Positions 16,629-25,272 of a stretch of DNA of 64,000 nucleotides are shown here, piece by piece. Positions within the stretch are counted from its first letter, which is position 1. Each line of letters opens with the position of its first letter. The translations under genes were made by a program, and so were the position numbers. Below the pieces are notes generated by a model. That model was not told the origin of the DNA and searched no databases. It saw only the letters and a program-made list of their open reading frames with translations. The stretch covers positions 3,038,001 to 3,102,000 of the forward strand of contig NC_008268.1 in assembly GCF_000014565.1 (NCBI RefSeq), given 5' to 3'. The stretch is from Rhodococcus jostii RHA1. Its GTDB lineage: Bacteria > Actinomycetota > Actinomycetes > Mycobacteriales > Mycobacteriaceae.

Positions 16629-17210
16629 CTAGTTGATGCGTGGCCCCCGGGCGCGTTCGGCCTTGCGCGGCGGGAAAGGTTCGCCGTTGTTGTATGTGCG
16701 TTCGAGAACGGCGAGGTAGTGGGCGAGGGCTTCGTCGACGAGGGTGGACCAACTGTTGGGGGCGCCGGCGATATGGCCGATGGCGGCGACGGCATTCTTG
16801 CCGTTTTCGGCCTTGGCGCGGTTGATGTAGACGGATTCCTGCTTCTTGTCTGCGGGGACCCGTCTGGTGGTCTTCTTCTCCTCGCCGAGGGCCACCGGTT
16901 CGGCGATGGTGGCTGCTTCTTGTGCGACGTCCACGCCCTGTTCGACGAGATTCGGCAGTCGTCTCTTGCGGCGTTCGAAGGGGTTGTTGGCGAGCCCTGC
17001 GACGTCCACGCCCTGTTCGACGAGGTTCGGCAGTCGTGGCTTGCGGCGTTCGAGGGGGTTGTTCGCGAGTCCGGGCTTACGTGTCACGCTCGTCAGGAGG
17101 TCCGTGCGACGAGTGCTCGCGTGCGTCCCGTCCTGGTGCGCGCCAGTGCGGGGCTGGGGGCGGCGTTCGAGCGGGTTGTTGGCGAGTCCGGGCTTACGTG
17201 TCACGCTCAT
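16629..17210 (-). CDS. ParB-like partner of ParA with N-terminal tandem repeats
   Basis: 193 residues. The start ATG 17210 overlaps the parA stop (ATGA at 17207-17210), indicating coupling. The N-terminal half is built from repeats: SVTRKPGLANNPLERR twice (39 residues apart), and a 25-residue unit beginning GLANNPLERR or GLANNPFERR and ending VEQGVDVA twice. The C-terminal part (about 125-193, ESVYINRAKAENGKNA then two helices) resembles a ribbon-helix-helix DNA-binding fold. In ParA systems a short basic N-terminal peptide of the partner usually stimulates ParA ATPase; the repeated basic motif may do that here. No canonical ParB nuclease-like domain was seen, so the name describes role by position. 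Confidence 0.6.
   Translation of the reverse strand: MSVTRKPGLANNPLERRPQPRTGAHQDGTHASTRRTDLLTSVTRKPGLANNPLERRKPRLPNLVEQGVDVAGLANNPFERRKRRLPNLVEQGVDVAQEAATIAEPVALGEEKKTTRRVPADKKQESVYINRAKAENGKNAVAAIGHIAGAPNSWSTLVDEALAHYLAVLERTYNNGEPFPPRKAERARGPRIN
16924..17208. repeat. Coding tandem repeats in the parB-like gene
   Basis: One 75-base unit starts at 16924 and again at 16999 with few mismatches. A second, about 47-base block lies at 17045-17091 and 17162-17208, 117 bases apart. All spacings are multiples of three, and the copies are close to identical at DNA level, so the duplications are recent or maintained by recombination. Confidence 0.85.
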
Positions 17211-17968
17211 CGGATGTCCCTTTCGACGAGTTCTTGGGCGGCGTCGCGGTAGGCGCGCGCTGCGGCGGAGGACGGTGCCCACCTGACGACGGGTTCTTCG
17301 GCGCTGTAGCTTTCGCTGACGCGGACGGACTTCGGGATGATGGTGCGCATCGTCTGGTCGGGGTAGGTCTCGCGGAGCGCGGCGAGGACCTGCTGGTCGA
17401 TGACCTGGCCGAGTTCGACGCGGCCGCACAGAATGTGATTGAGCCGCGCACTGGGATTGAGCAACTCGACCTGCTCGGTGATGTAGTTCTCGATCCGCAT
17501 GAGCGCTTCGAGTTCCATGGCTCCCGTCATGACAGCGGCGAGCACTTCGGTGCAGGCGACGAGTGCGCTGATGGTCAGGTGGTCGAAGTCTCCGGGGCAG
17601 TCGAGGAGGTTGAAATCGACGTCGGGGGCGCCCGCGAGGGCTTTGCGCAGGACGCCGTGCGCACCGGGCTTCTTGAGGAAATAGGGCCCGACGGAATCGA
17701 GTTCCTTGGTGGCAGGAACGAGGTGGATCCCGGACGCGGTGATGGTGGTGGCATCTTCGATGCTCGCCACCATCATGAGCACCGACAGGACATCGTTGTC
17801 GACGGCTTCGGGCGTGGCGCCGAGCCAGGTGGTGGCGTTGCATTGCGGATCGAGGTCGACGACGCGGACGGTGTAACCGGCTTCGACGAGGGCTTGGGCG
17901 AGGTTGACCGCGCTCGTGGTTTTGGTGGAGCCACCTTTATGGTTGACCACTGCGATGGTGCGGGTCAT
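17207..17968 (-). CDS. parA: ParA-family partition ATPase
   Basis: 253 residues from ATG 17968 (AAGGGAC upstream); a codon eight residues earlier is possible. The deviant Walker A box is KGGSTKTTSAVNLAQAL (about residues 12-28), the A' region DLDPQCNATTWLG and Walker B FNLLDCPGDFDHL. ParA proteins bind DNA non-specifically as ATP dimers and move plasmids or chromosomes together with a centromere-binding partner, here probably the ParB-like protein encoded downstream. This small ParA lacks an extra N-terminal DNA-binding domain. Such a pair may mark a plasmid or an integrated plasmid; no replication initiator was found in the window. Confidence 0.9.
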   Translation of the reverse strand: MTRTIAVVNHKGGSTKTTSAVNLAQALVEAGYTVRVVDLDPQCNATTWLGATPEAVDNDVLSVLMMVASIEDATTITASGIHLVPATKELDSVGPYFLKKPGAHGVLRKALAGAPDVDFNLLDCPGDFDHLTISALVACTEVLAAVMTGAMELEALMRIENYITEQVELLNPSARLNHILCGRVELGQVIDQQVLAALRETYPDQTMRTIIPKSVRVSESYSAEEPVVRWAPSSAAARAYRDAAQELVERDIR

Positions 17969-18283
17969 ATGGGCCTGTCCCTTCGTGTACATATAGTGAC
18001 GTAGCTCAAGATACTGAACTTGGCCGAGGCACGCGGATGACCCGCCGATCTGAGCGCTGAACCCTCAACTTCTGTGACGGCGACTACACGCAGGGGAACT
18101 ACAGCCGCGTTGGGCGGGAGTGCGGCCTGACGATTCGGCCCGCACCGCCGGCCCGCTCCCCTATAGACCGAGTACCAACGCGGCCAGTGTGAATATGCAG
18201 GGCTACCGATAGACCCGCATTTCATCGGATGCAGATGTCGGGAACTGCCGCACACAAGTCGAGTGGCGTGTTAGAACGAACGA
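17969..18283. other. Divergent intergenic region upstream of parA, no gene seen
   Basis: 315 bases. It should hold the parA promoter and possibly a centromere, but I found no convincing iterated repeat. CAAG and CTTG arms near 18008-18023 are the only weak inverted repeat noticed. Confidence 0.4.
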
Positions 18284-19363
18284 GTGGCACTCGGCGAACA
18301 GATCGAGATCGATGTTCGGACACGCATGATTGTGGGTCAAGAGCTAGATATGGCCGCTCACCAGCCAGACGTGGGCAACGTGATCGTTCACCGAGCCGGA
18401 GATCTCCTGGTGCTCGTCGACAGCGGGGTGACAACCGTGGTCCGGGACGCGATCCGATCCGCTGCCGACGACCTCGCTCCGTGGTCGAAGATCCTGCTGC
18501 TCACCACCCACGGTCACCCCGACCATGTCGGGAACAACGACATCATCACAGACCTCGGCGACGGGCTCGACCCCTCGAACGTGCACCATTTCGTCAGCGC
18601 GCACGACGCGAGCCAGTACCACGATCACGGGCTCCCCTACTGGACAACGAGCCTTGAACGCGTGTCCGGCCTGGTACCAGGTTTCGAGGATCCGGCTGCG
18701 GCAGCTCGCCGTCTCCTCGCCATGTACCGGCCCTACGTTCCCATCACCAACATCACCCGAACCTACGAGGAACTCCCGCTCGAGCACCTCGTCATCGGCT
18801 CTCAACACATGTCGGGTTGGTCGTTCGACGACGGTGCCGTTCAGGTCATCCGCACCCACGGCCACTGCGCCGGCCAGGTCGTCGTCCACCTTCCCGAAGC
18901 GCGGTTGCTGCACCTGTCCGACGAACCGAACGGCCCGTGCGGCGCGATGCACGACGCCAACCAGATGAATATCTTCGCCGCGCTCGCCCAGGCACTGACG
19001 CTGGTCGAGACCGATGCTGTCGACATCGTCACCGAAGGCCATGCGTTCGAGGTGTTCGATCGCCCGACCGCAGCCGAGCGTCTGTCGACGCTGCTCGATC
19101 AGGCCTCGGCGCTCGACGGCGCCGCACAGGCACTGCTCAGCGGTGGCATCGACGACCTTCCGGCGTTCGTCGCCGCCTTCATTGCACGCTCCCAGGCGCT
19201 CGGCGTCTCGGGTGCGAACCCGAACCCCATGTTCAACACCATGATGACGGTCGCCAAGCTGCGCGAGCTGAGCCTCGTCGCGAAAGGCGAAGGTCCGCAA
19301 CAGACATGGAGCCGACCCGTGCTCGACGACTCGATGGGCGCACCATCGTCACCGGTTGAATGA
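18284..19363 (+). CDS. Metallo-beta-lactamase-fold hydrolase
   Basis: Up to 359 residues from GTG 18284; later starts at ATG 18326 or 18350 are possible and no ribosome site decides it. The zinc motif appears as LTTHGHPDHVGN (about 74-85), followed by THGHCAGQVVV near 190 and a late His in VTEGHAFEVF near 253. This gives the His-rich metal site of the MBL superfamily (glyoxalase II, lactonases, alkylsulfatases). It is a stand-alone gene with no informative neighbours, so substrate is unknown. The long C-terminal helical part after residue 265 goes beyond a minimal MBL domain. Confidence 0.8.
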   Translation: MALGEQIEIDVRTRMIVGQELDMAAHQPDVGNVIVHRAGDLLVLVDSGVTTVVRDAIRSAADDLAPWSKILLLTTHGHPDHVGNNDIITDLGDGLDPSNVHHFVSAHDASQYHDHGLPYWTTSLERVSGLVPGFEDPAAAARRLLAMYRPYVPITNITRTYEELPLEHLVIGSQHMSGWSFDDGAVQVIRTHGHCAGQVVVHLPEARLLHLSDEPNGPCGAMHDANQMNIFAALAQALTLVETDAVDIVTEGHAFEVFDRPTAAERLSTLLDQASALDGAAQALLSGGIDDLPAFVAAFIARSQALGVSGANPNPMFNTMMTVAKLRELSLVAKGEGPQQTWSRPVLDDSMGAPSSPVE

Positions 19364-20139
19364 CCCCTCGACCGATGTAGTTGCCGTGCCCCTTCCCATC
19401 CCACTTGCCTCGACGAATTTGCACGAGTCGAATACACAGGCTCACCAGTAACTGTTCGGAATTGCATCAGATAGCCGATTCGAGGTAACGGACTCTTCGT
19501 TTGGTGAAACTTCGGTAAGCGTGCAAGGGCCGTCGTTGGGTCTACCTGAGACGACAGATCTACCTTCGACGGTCGATCTGCATGCCGGTAAGGGGTGACG
19601 CGGCAGATGCGGGATCCGCACAGAACCGCAACCTTCGCTTCGATGGGCCAGTGGCGTACGACGGGGTTCCGTATTCGACCCGGACGATCCGCATTCCCTT
19701 CAGGTGTGACTGAGCGATCCCGGTCTACAGGTGGTCACCGAATTCGGAGCGCGGACCGTCCTACTCGCGATGTAAACAGGGCGACGCGCACAGGTCATCG
19801 AGTTGACGAAGGTTCGGACACTCCGTGACGTTGTCGCCCATGCACTGGTGTTCGCCTGTATGACCGTGAAGAACCGCGAAAGCACGTAGGGCGGACGACC
19901 AACGATCTGCGACGACATCCAGTAGAGGAACCTGGTCCGCCCGATCGGAGACCGACCGACGGAAAAGAGGTCGCCGGACGCGAGATCCAATTAGATTTGA
20001 TGCAGACCGTGTGGGGTGCGATGTCAATCGCAGGGATGGCCAGATCATTCTTCCTCAACCTGACTGAAGAAAATTGCTCGCCCTCCGGGAGAAAGCACGG
20101 TGACCGGCGTGGGAAATGTTGCTGCTTTCGACGTCTTAC
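19364..20139. other. Intergenic region of about 0.78 kb, no recognisable gene
   Basis: Short open frames exist on both strands but none shows a family signature or a ribosome site with convincing composition. Base composition is less GC-rich than in the flanking genes. It may contain decayed sequence, but nothing could be identified. Confidence 0.5.
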
Positions 20140-20643
20140 TCACGTCGTGACGGACGGTGCGATGCCGTGGGGGCTGGCGAAGGCGTCGCGTTGGGCTCGG
20201 CGCCGCTGCCGAGCTGACTCGAATCGCTGTGTGTCGAGGTCGGTGTGTAGAGGGCGGGGTGCAATGGTCACGGGTTTGCCGTCGGAGTCGACGGCGACCA
20301 TGGTGAAGTATGAGCTGTTGGTGTGGCGGCTGGTTCCTTCCTGGATGTTCTCGGTGTCGACCCGGATACCGATTTCCATCGAGGTGCGTCCGGTGTAGTT
20401 CACCGATGCGGAGAAGGTGACCAGTTCTCCGACATGGATGGTGTCGCGGAAGTGGACGCGGTCGACGGACAGGGTGACGACGTAGGTGCCGGCGTAGCGA
20501 CTCGCGCAGCTGTAGGCGACCTGGTCGAGCAGTTTGAGCAGGCTGCCGCCGTGGACGTTGCCGGAGAAGTTGGCCATGTCCGGGGTCATCAGCACGGTCA
20601 TCGACAGTGACGTCGGGCGGGTGATGGGGTCGTTCGCTGGCAT
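20140..20643 (-). CDS. Hotdog-fold acyl-CoA thioesterase (YciA/ACOT-like)
   Basis: 167 residues from ATG 20643 (GGAGA upstream). The single hotdog domain reads LMTPDMANFSGNVHGGSLLK, with the Asn-His-Gly-Gly active-site turn, then LLDQVAYSCASRYAG and VDRVHFRDTIHVGELV, typical of YciA and cytosolic acyl-CoA hydrolases. The family hydrolyses acyl-CoA thioesters. It follows the sugar-acid cluster on the same strand, but a strong palindromic element at 20692-20735 separates it from the last gene there, so it may be independently regulated. Confidence 0.9.
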   Translation of the reverse strand: MPANDPITRPTSLSMTVLMTPDMANFSGNVHGGSLLKLLDQVAYSCASRYAGTYVVTLSVDRVHFRDTIHVGELVTFSASVNYTGRTSMEIGIRVDTENIQEGTSRHTNSSYFTMVAVDSDGKPVTIAPRPLHTDLDTQRFESARQRRRAQRDAFASPHGIAPSVTT

Positions 20644-20691
20644 GCGTTCTCCGTGGGTGTGGTGGTGGCAGGAGGGCGGTCCGTGGCCGAG

Positions 20692-20735
20692 CGCGGTGTT
20701 GTAGCGATACTGCGTTGTAGCGCTACAACACCGCG
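20692..20735. promoter_or_regulatory. Large inverted repeat upstream of the thioesterase
   Basis: CGCGGTGTTGTAGCG (20692-20706) is the exact complement of 20721-20735. Overlapping it is the perfect palindrome GTTGTAGCGCTACAAC (20714-20729). GTTGTAGCG thus occurs three times in 40 bases, as expected of a two-site operator; alternatively it is a terminator for the upstream cluster. Confidence 0.55.
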
Positions 20736-20837
20736 TGCCCTGGCTTCTTGGCTCCGTCCGCAGTGCACCGTTGCGGGCGTGGTGCGACACGGGTGAAAGT
20801 ACCCGCAGCGCACTTTTCGTGCGGCTATTTCAGAGGG

Positions 20838-22313
20838 TCAGCTCCGCCCCCAGAGCTGCGATTGCCCGGCCGGCGAACGTTTTTGGGGAATGCTCCAGGG
20901 GTTGGCGTCCTGCAGTGGCTCGGGGAGCCAGGAGTCGAAGTAGTTCTGGAAGGCGACGGGCCGGAGGAATCGCTCGACGGCTGCGGTTCCGACCGCGGTG
21001 TGCAATGGTGATGTCGTCGAGGGGAAGGGTCCGCCGTGGTGCTGTGCGGGTGTGACCGATACTCCGGTCGGCCACTCGTTGAGGAGGATTCGCCCGGTTC
21101 GTGTTTCGGCCAGGCGGAGGAGGTCGGCGAGTGTGTCCGCGTCGGCTTCTTCTGCGTGCAGGGTGATGGTGAGCGAGCCGTGCAGGCGACTGGCGGCGTC
21201 GGTGAGCTGCTTGACGTCGGTGTACTCGACGATTATCGAGAACGGGCCGAAGGCCTCGGTGAGTACGTTGTCCGCGTGCTCGACGAAGGTGGGGTAGTCG
21301 ATGGACAGGAGTGCAGGCTGATGGCAGCCGTCGACCGTTGTCGGTTCGACGAGCATCCGTCCGCCGATCTGGTCGCCGATCTCCTGGAGCCGGTCGGCAA
21401 AGCCGGAGGTGATGGAGTCGGTAAGTAGTGCGCCGGTGCGTTTTCCGCCGATCCGCTCGGTGAGGATATCCTCCAGGCCGTGGTCTGCGGGCAGGAATAC
21501 GATGCCCGGCTTGGTGCAGAACTGGCCGTTGCCGAGGGTGAAGGAGTCCACGAAGCCCTCGGCGATCGCGTGTCCACGCTCGTCGATTGCGGCCTGGCTG
21601 ACGAACACCGGGTTGATGCTTCCCAGTTCTCCGTAGAACGGGATGGGTCGCGGTCGGTCGGCCGCGATGCCGGCCAGGAACAATCCTCCGCGCACCGATC
21701 CGGTGAAGGTTGCCGCGTCGACGCGTTCGTCGCGGAGCGCGTCGATGCCGGCGTCACGGCCCTCGATGACGTGGAAGGCTCCGGCCGGGGCTCCGGCGGC
21801 GTCGAGTGCTGCGGAGACGAGTCTTCCGGTGAGCTCACTGAGTTTCGGGTGCCCTTCGTGGGCTTTCACGACCACCGGGCACCCGGCGGCCAGCGCCGAC
21901 GCGGTATCGCCTCCCGCAACCGAGAAGGCGAATGGGAAGTTGCTCGCGGCGAAGTTGAGGACGACGCCGATCGGGATCCGCATGCGGCGGAGGTTCGGCC
22001 TGGGTCCGGAACCGAAGTCCGGATCGGGGTCGTCGATGCGGGCGTCGAGGAACTCGCCGGTCTGTGCTTGTTCGGCGAACAGGCGCAATTGCATCGTGGT
22101 CCGGGCGAGCTCTCCCCGCAGGCGGGGCTCCGGGAGGTGCGTTTCTTCCATCGCGACCGGTACCAGCTCGTCGGCTGCGGCGTCGAGACGGTCCGCGATT
22201 TCTACCAGTTGCGCGTACCGCTGCTGTGGGGTCTGACGGGCAAACTCGGCCGTGGCGGCTGCCGCCTGTCCCAGCACGTTGTCCAGGTCCATGTCTGTAT
22301 CGGTTCCTCTCAT
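20838..22313 (-). CDS. Alpha-ketoglutaric semialdehyde dehydrogenase-like (2,5-dioxovalerate DH)
   Basis: 491 residues. ATG 22313 overlaps the rpiA stop (ATGA) and has GGAG eight bases upstream; an internal ATG at 22292 is a weaker alternative. The sequence matches the NADP-type KGSADH branch of aldehyde dehydrogenases: LNFAASNFPFAFSVAGGDTA instead of the usual TPWNFP region, FTGSVRGG, Glu229 in YGELGSINPV and catalytic Cys266 in GNGQFCTKPG. The enzyme would oxidise alpha-ketoglutarate semialdehyde, the end product of non-phosphorylative pentose and sugar-acid pathways, to 2-oxoglutarate. With the FAH-family protein at 27687 this suggests a Weimberg-type ending. Confidence 0.8.
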   Translation of the reverse strand: MRGTDTDMDLDNVLGQAAAATAEFARQTPQQRYAQLVEIADRLDAAADELVPVAMEETHLPEPRLRGELARTTMQLRLFAEQAQTGEFLDARIDDPDPDFGSGPRPNLRRMRIPIGVVLNFAASNFPFAFSVAGGDTASALAAGCPVVVKAHEGHPKLSELTGRLVSAALDAAGAPAGAFHVIEGRDAGIDALRDERVDAATFTGSVRGGLFLAGIAADRPRPIPFYGELGSINPVFVSQAAIDERGHAIAEGFVDSFTLGNGQFCTKPGIVFLPADHGLEDILTERIGGKRTGALLTDSITSGFADRLQEIGDQIGGRMLVEPTTVDGCHQPALLSIDYPTFVEHADNVLTEAFGPFSIIVEYTDVKQLTDAASRLHGSLTITLHAEEADADTLADLLRLAETRTGRILLNEWPTGVSVTPAQHHGGPFPSTTSPLHTAVGTAAVERFLRPVAFQNYFDSWLPEPLQDANPWSIPQKRSPAGQSQLWGRS

Positions 22314-23068
22314 TTGCGCCACTCCGGGATCCTGGCGGCATTCCGGTGCGGCAGTTCGATGAGTTTCGCCGCCCCGTCCGGGGAAGCGATGAGGATTTCG
22401 TGGGCGATTCCGGTGAACAGCCCGTTCTCCACGACGCCGGCGATCCAGTTGAGGTTCGTGTCGAGCAGGGCTTTGTCGGTGATCGCGACCATGTGGGCGT
22501 CGAGGATGAAGTTGCCGCTGTCGGTGACGACAGGCTGCCCGTTCCGGTGTCGCTGAATGATCTTGACATCGGTGTAACCGAGGTCGGTCAGCAGCGCGGA
22601 GATCGATCGCCGAGTCGCCTTCCACCCGAACGGGATGACCTCGATCGGAAGTGGGAAGGAGCCGAGTTGCTCGACCAGTTTGGTGTCGTCTGCGATGCAC
22701 ACCATCTTCGACGAGGCCTCGGCGACCATGCGCTCCCACAGCAGGCAGGCGCCGCCACCCTTGATCATGTCGCCGTCGTGGTCGACCTCGTCGGGTCCGT
22801 CCAGCGTCACATCGAGTGGGCGGTCGAGGTCGTTGAGATCGACGAGGGTGATACCGACCGACAGGGCCAGGTCGCGGGTTGCGGTGGAGGTGGGGACACC
22901 GACGACGTCGAGGCCGTCGGCGACCTTCTCGCCGAGGGCGCGCACGAACCACGCGGACGTCGTTCCGGAGCCGAGTCCGAGTTGGGCGCCGTCGTGCGCG
23001 TAGCGCTCCACCGCGGCCCGGCCGACGGCGTATTTCGCCGCGTCCTGGGGGGTTTCGGTCGTGTACAT
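22310..23068 (-). CDS. rpiA: Ribose-5-phosphate isomerase A
   Basis: 252 residues, full length for RpiA. Family segments are clear: LGLGSGTTSAWFVRALGE, the VTLDGPDEVDHDGDMIKGGG catalytic stretch containing the conserved Asp and Lys, and LPIEVIPFGWKATRRSI. It interconverts ribose-5-phosphate and ribulose-5-phosphate. In a catabolic cluster with an FGGY kinase and a HAD phosphatase it may act on a related pentose or tetrose phosphate rather than being the housekeeping copy (inference). AAGGA precedes the ATG by eleven bases. It overlaps the next gene by four bases. Confidence 0.85.
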   Translation of the reverse strand: MYTTETPQDAAKYAVGRAAVERYAHDGAQLGLGSGTTSAWFVRALGEKVADGLDVVGVPTSTATRDLALSVGITLVDLNDLDRPLDVTLDGPDEVDHDGDMIKGGGACLLWERMVAEASSKMVCIADDTKLVEQLGSFPLPIEVIPFGWKATRRSISALLTDLGYTDVKIIQRHRNGQPVVTDSGNFILDAHMVAITDKALLDTNLNWIAGVVENGLFTGIAHEILIASPDGAAKLIELPHRNAARIPEWRK

Positions 23069-23092
23069 GTGGAGGAGTTCCTTTCGGGTGGG

Positions 23093-23743
23093 TCAGATGA
23101 GGGCGAGCAGGTCGTCGAACGAGTCGAGCCGGAAGTCGGCCTCGATATCGGGGTGTCCCCAGCTCACATGGGCATAGCGGATGCCTGCGGCCGCCGCGGT
23201 GTCGCGGTCGATGTCGGTGTCACCGACGTAGAGCACTGTCGAGGGGGCGCCGAGGGCGGCGATGGTGTCGGTGAGATGCCGGGGATCGGGCTTGGGCCCG
23301 TCGGTGGCGTCGGAACCTATGACCGCCCCGATGATCTTCCCGAGCCCCAGTGCATCGAGGACCGCGTGGGCGATCGGTGTCCGCTTGTTTGTGCATATTC
23401 CGAGCTGGATGCCCCGGGCGTCCAGCTCGGAGAGCACTGCGGCGGCGGTGTCGATCAGGCGGGTCTTTCTCGCCGGGTTCGCGCGGTAGCGCTCGGAGTA
23501 GGTCGCCAGGACGTCGTCGACGATCGGTGCGGTGACGGGCAGTCCGGCGACCCGCAGGCACTGTTCGACGAGTGCGCGGGGGCCGCCGCCGAGTGCGTCG
23601 GCGACCTGCCGGACGGTGACCCGGTGATCACCGTGAGAGGACAGTGCCTCGTTCATGGCCGCGGCGATGTCCTCGCTGCTGTCGACCAGGGTGCCGTCGA
23701 GATCGAAGACGACTGCCGTGAATTTCGTCTGCGTGGTGCTCAT
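23093..23743 (-). CDS. HAD-superfamily phosphatase, phosphoglycolate phosphatase-like
   Basis: 216 residues from ATG 23743, overlapping the upstream kinase stop by ATGA. HAD motif I is VVFDLDGTLVDSSED near residues 10-24, motif II the TNK in GICTNKRTP, and motif III/IV is seen as GPKPDPRHL and LYVGDTDIDRDTA. A C1-type helical cap lies between motifs I and II. Such enzymes dephosphorylate small phospho-sugars or 2-phosphoglycolate. In the operon it sits between the FGGY kinase and RpiA and may remove or repair phosphorylated intermediates. The exact substrate is not evident. Confidence 0.85.
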   Translation of the reverse strand: MSTTQTKFTAVVFDLDGTLVDSSEDIAAAMNEALSSHGDHRVTVRQVADALGGGPRALVEQCLRVAGLPVTAPIVDDVLATYSERYRANPARKTRLIDTAAAVLSELDARGIQLGICTNKRTPIAHAVLDALGLGKIIGAVIGSDATDGPKPDPRHLTDTIAALGAPSTVLYVGDTDIDRDTAAAAGIRYAHVSWGHPDIEADFRLDSFDDLLALI

Positions 23744-25272
23744 GTCTTCCTTGCGATGTCGATGTCGGAGAACACGTCGGTGAAGTGCCCGAACAGGTTT
23801 CGGTAACCCTCGAAGATCCGGGTGTAGCGGGTGGCTTCGGTGGGACCGGGGAGATGTCGCGAGGACACCTCCAGGTGCCCGTAGGCGTCGTCGAAGGATT
23901 CCCAGGTGCCTGCCCCGACCCCGGCGACGATCGCGGCACCGTACGCGCCGCCTTCGCTGCTGCCGGTCATGGTAACGACCTCGGTGTCGAACACGTCGGC
24001 CATCGTCTGCAGCCAGAAGCCGTCGCGGGTGGCGCCGCCGGAGGCGATGATCCGGTCGCACGGTATCCCCAGCTCGGTGAATGATTCGAGGATCTGACGC
24101 ATGTTGAGCAGCGCGCCCTCGATCACGGCACGCACGAGATGCCCGAGCCCGTGCATGCGGGTCAGCCCGACCATGGCCCCGCTCGCGGAGGGGGCGTAGT
24201 GCGGGGATCGCTCGCCGGCCAGATACGGCAGGAACAGCAGGCCGTCGGCGCCGACGGGCACCTTTTTGGCCAGGTCGATGAGTTCGGTGAAGCTGACGTC
24301 CTGTGCTCCCGGTAGTTGGTGGACAACGTCGGCGAGCCATTGCAGTCCCCCGGCGGCGGACAGGGACACTCCCATGATGTGCCAGTAGCCGGGCTGGTTG
24401 TAGCAGGACACCTGCACGGCGCCGGTGACGTTGTCCGGGCACGATTGGGAGACCGCGGCGACGATGCCGGCTGTGCCGAGGGTGACTCCGATGTCGCCGG
24501 GCCGGGCGATGCCCATCGAGGCCGTTTGGACGACCGCGTCCCCGCCTCCGCCGTAGACCTGGACGTCCTCTCGCAGGTTCCAGGCGTGGGCGATGTCCGG
24601 GAGCAGGGTGCCGGTGGGTTCGGGGGACTCGACGACCTCGGGGAGCATCGACTCGCACACCCCGACCGCCGCGAGCATCGCCGGGGACCACGTGCGGTTG
24701 GCGACGTCGAACAGACCTGTTCCGGATGCCTCGGACACCTCGGTGACGAACTGTCCGTTCATCCGCCAGCGCAGGTAGTCCTTCGGGTTGAGGATCCGGT
24801 GGGTCCGCGCGAAGGACTCGGGTTCGTGGTCGCGTAGCCAGGCAACCTTGCCTGCGGTGAATCCGGTGATGAGCCGGTTGGCGGTGGCGTCGAGGACCGC
24901 GTGGGGGCCACCCACGGTGTCGGTGATCGCGACGCATTCGGCTTCGCACCGCTGGTCGTTCCAGAGGATGGCGCGCCGGATGACCGTGCCGGTGTCGTCG
25001 AGGGCTACCAGGCCGTGCATCTGCCCGCTCAATCCGATGGCGACGATCTCGTCACCGCGGCGGGGCAGCTGTGCGGTGACCTCTCGAATGCAGGCATCGG
25101 TGGCCGCCCACCAGTCGTGCGGGTCCTGTTCGGACCAGCCGTGACGGTCGGAGAACAGCGGGTACTCACGCACGGCGGTGGTCATCACCGCCCCGGTGTG
25201 GTCCACGGCGACGACCTTGCAGGACGAGGTCCCGATGTCGACGCCGAGGTGCACTCGCGCGGCGGTGGTCAT
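23740..25272 (-). CDS. FGGY-family carbohydrate kinase (xylulokinase-like)
   Basis: 510 residues with both FGGY domains. The N-terminal phosphate loop is LGVDIGTSSCKVVAVD, followed by IGLSGQMHGLVALDDTG and AILWNDQRC, which are xylulokinase-like. The C-terminal signature region is PYLAGERSPHYAPSASGAM and the adenosine site ASGGATRDGFW. It would phosphorylate a ketopentose or similar sugar with ATP. Start ATG 25272 overlaps the aldehyde dehydrogenase stop by one base. Together with RpiA it gives the cluster a phosphorylative arm in addition to the oxidative one. Confidence 0.85.
   Translation of the reverse strand: MTTAARVHLGVDIGTSSCKVVAVDHTGAVMTTAVREYPLFSDRHGWSEQDPHDWWAATDACIREVTAQLPRRGDEIVAIGLSGQMHGLVALDDTGTVIRRAILWNDQRCEAECVAITDTVGGPHAVLDATANRLITGFTAGKVAWLRDHEPESFARTHRILNPKDYLRWRMNGQFVTEVSEASGTGLFDVANRTWSPAMLAAVGVCESMLPEVVESPEPTGTLLPDIAHAWNLREDVQVYGGGGDAVVQTASMGIARPGDIGVTLGTAGIVAAVSQSCPDNVTGAVQVSCYNQPGYWHIMGVSLSAAGGLQWLADVVHQLPGAQDVSFTELIDLAKKVPVGADGLLFLPYLAGERSPHYAPSASGAMVGLTRMHGLGHLVRAVIEGALLNMRQILESFTELGIPCDRIIASGGATRDGFWLQTMADVFDTEVVTMTGSSEGGAYGAAIVAGVGAGTWESFDDAYGHLEVSSRHLPGPTEATRYTRIFEGYRNLFGHFTDVFSDIDIARKT

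Noticed and set aside
16924..17208. CRISPR-like array
   Set aside because: Repeats are few, in coding frame, of unequal spacing and without variable spacers; they encode protein repeats.
17969..18283. Iteron or centromere array next to parA
   Set aside because: Looked for repeated short motifs; only weak, non-periodic similarities were found.
19700..20058. Possible small minus-strand genes in the 19.4-20.1 kb gap
   Set aside because: Three overlapping frames of similar length, none with a family motif or a good ribosome site, so no gene is called.
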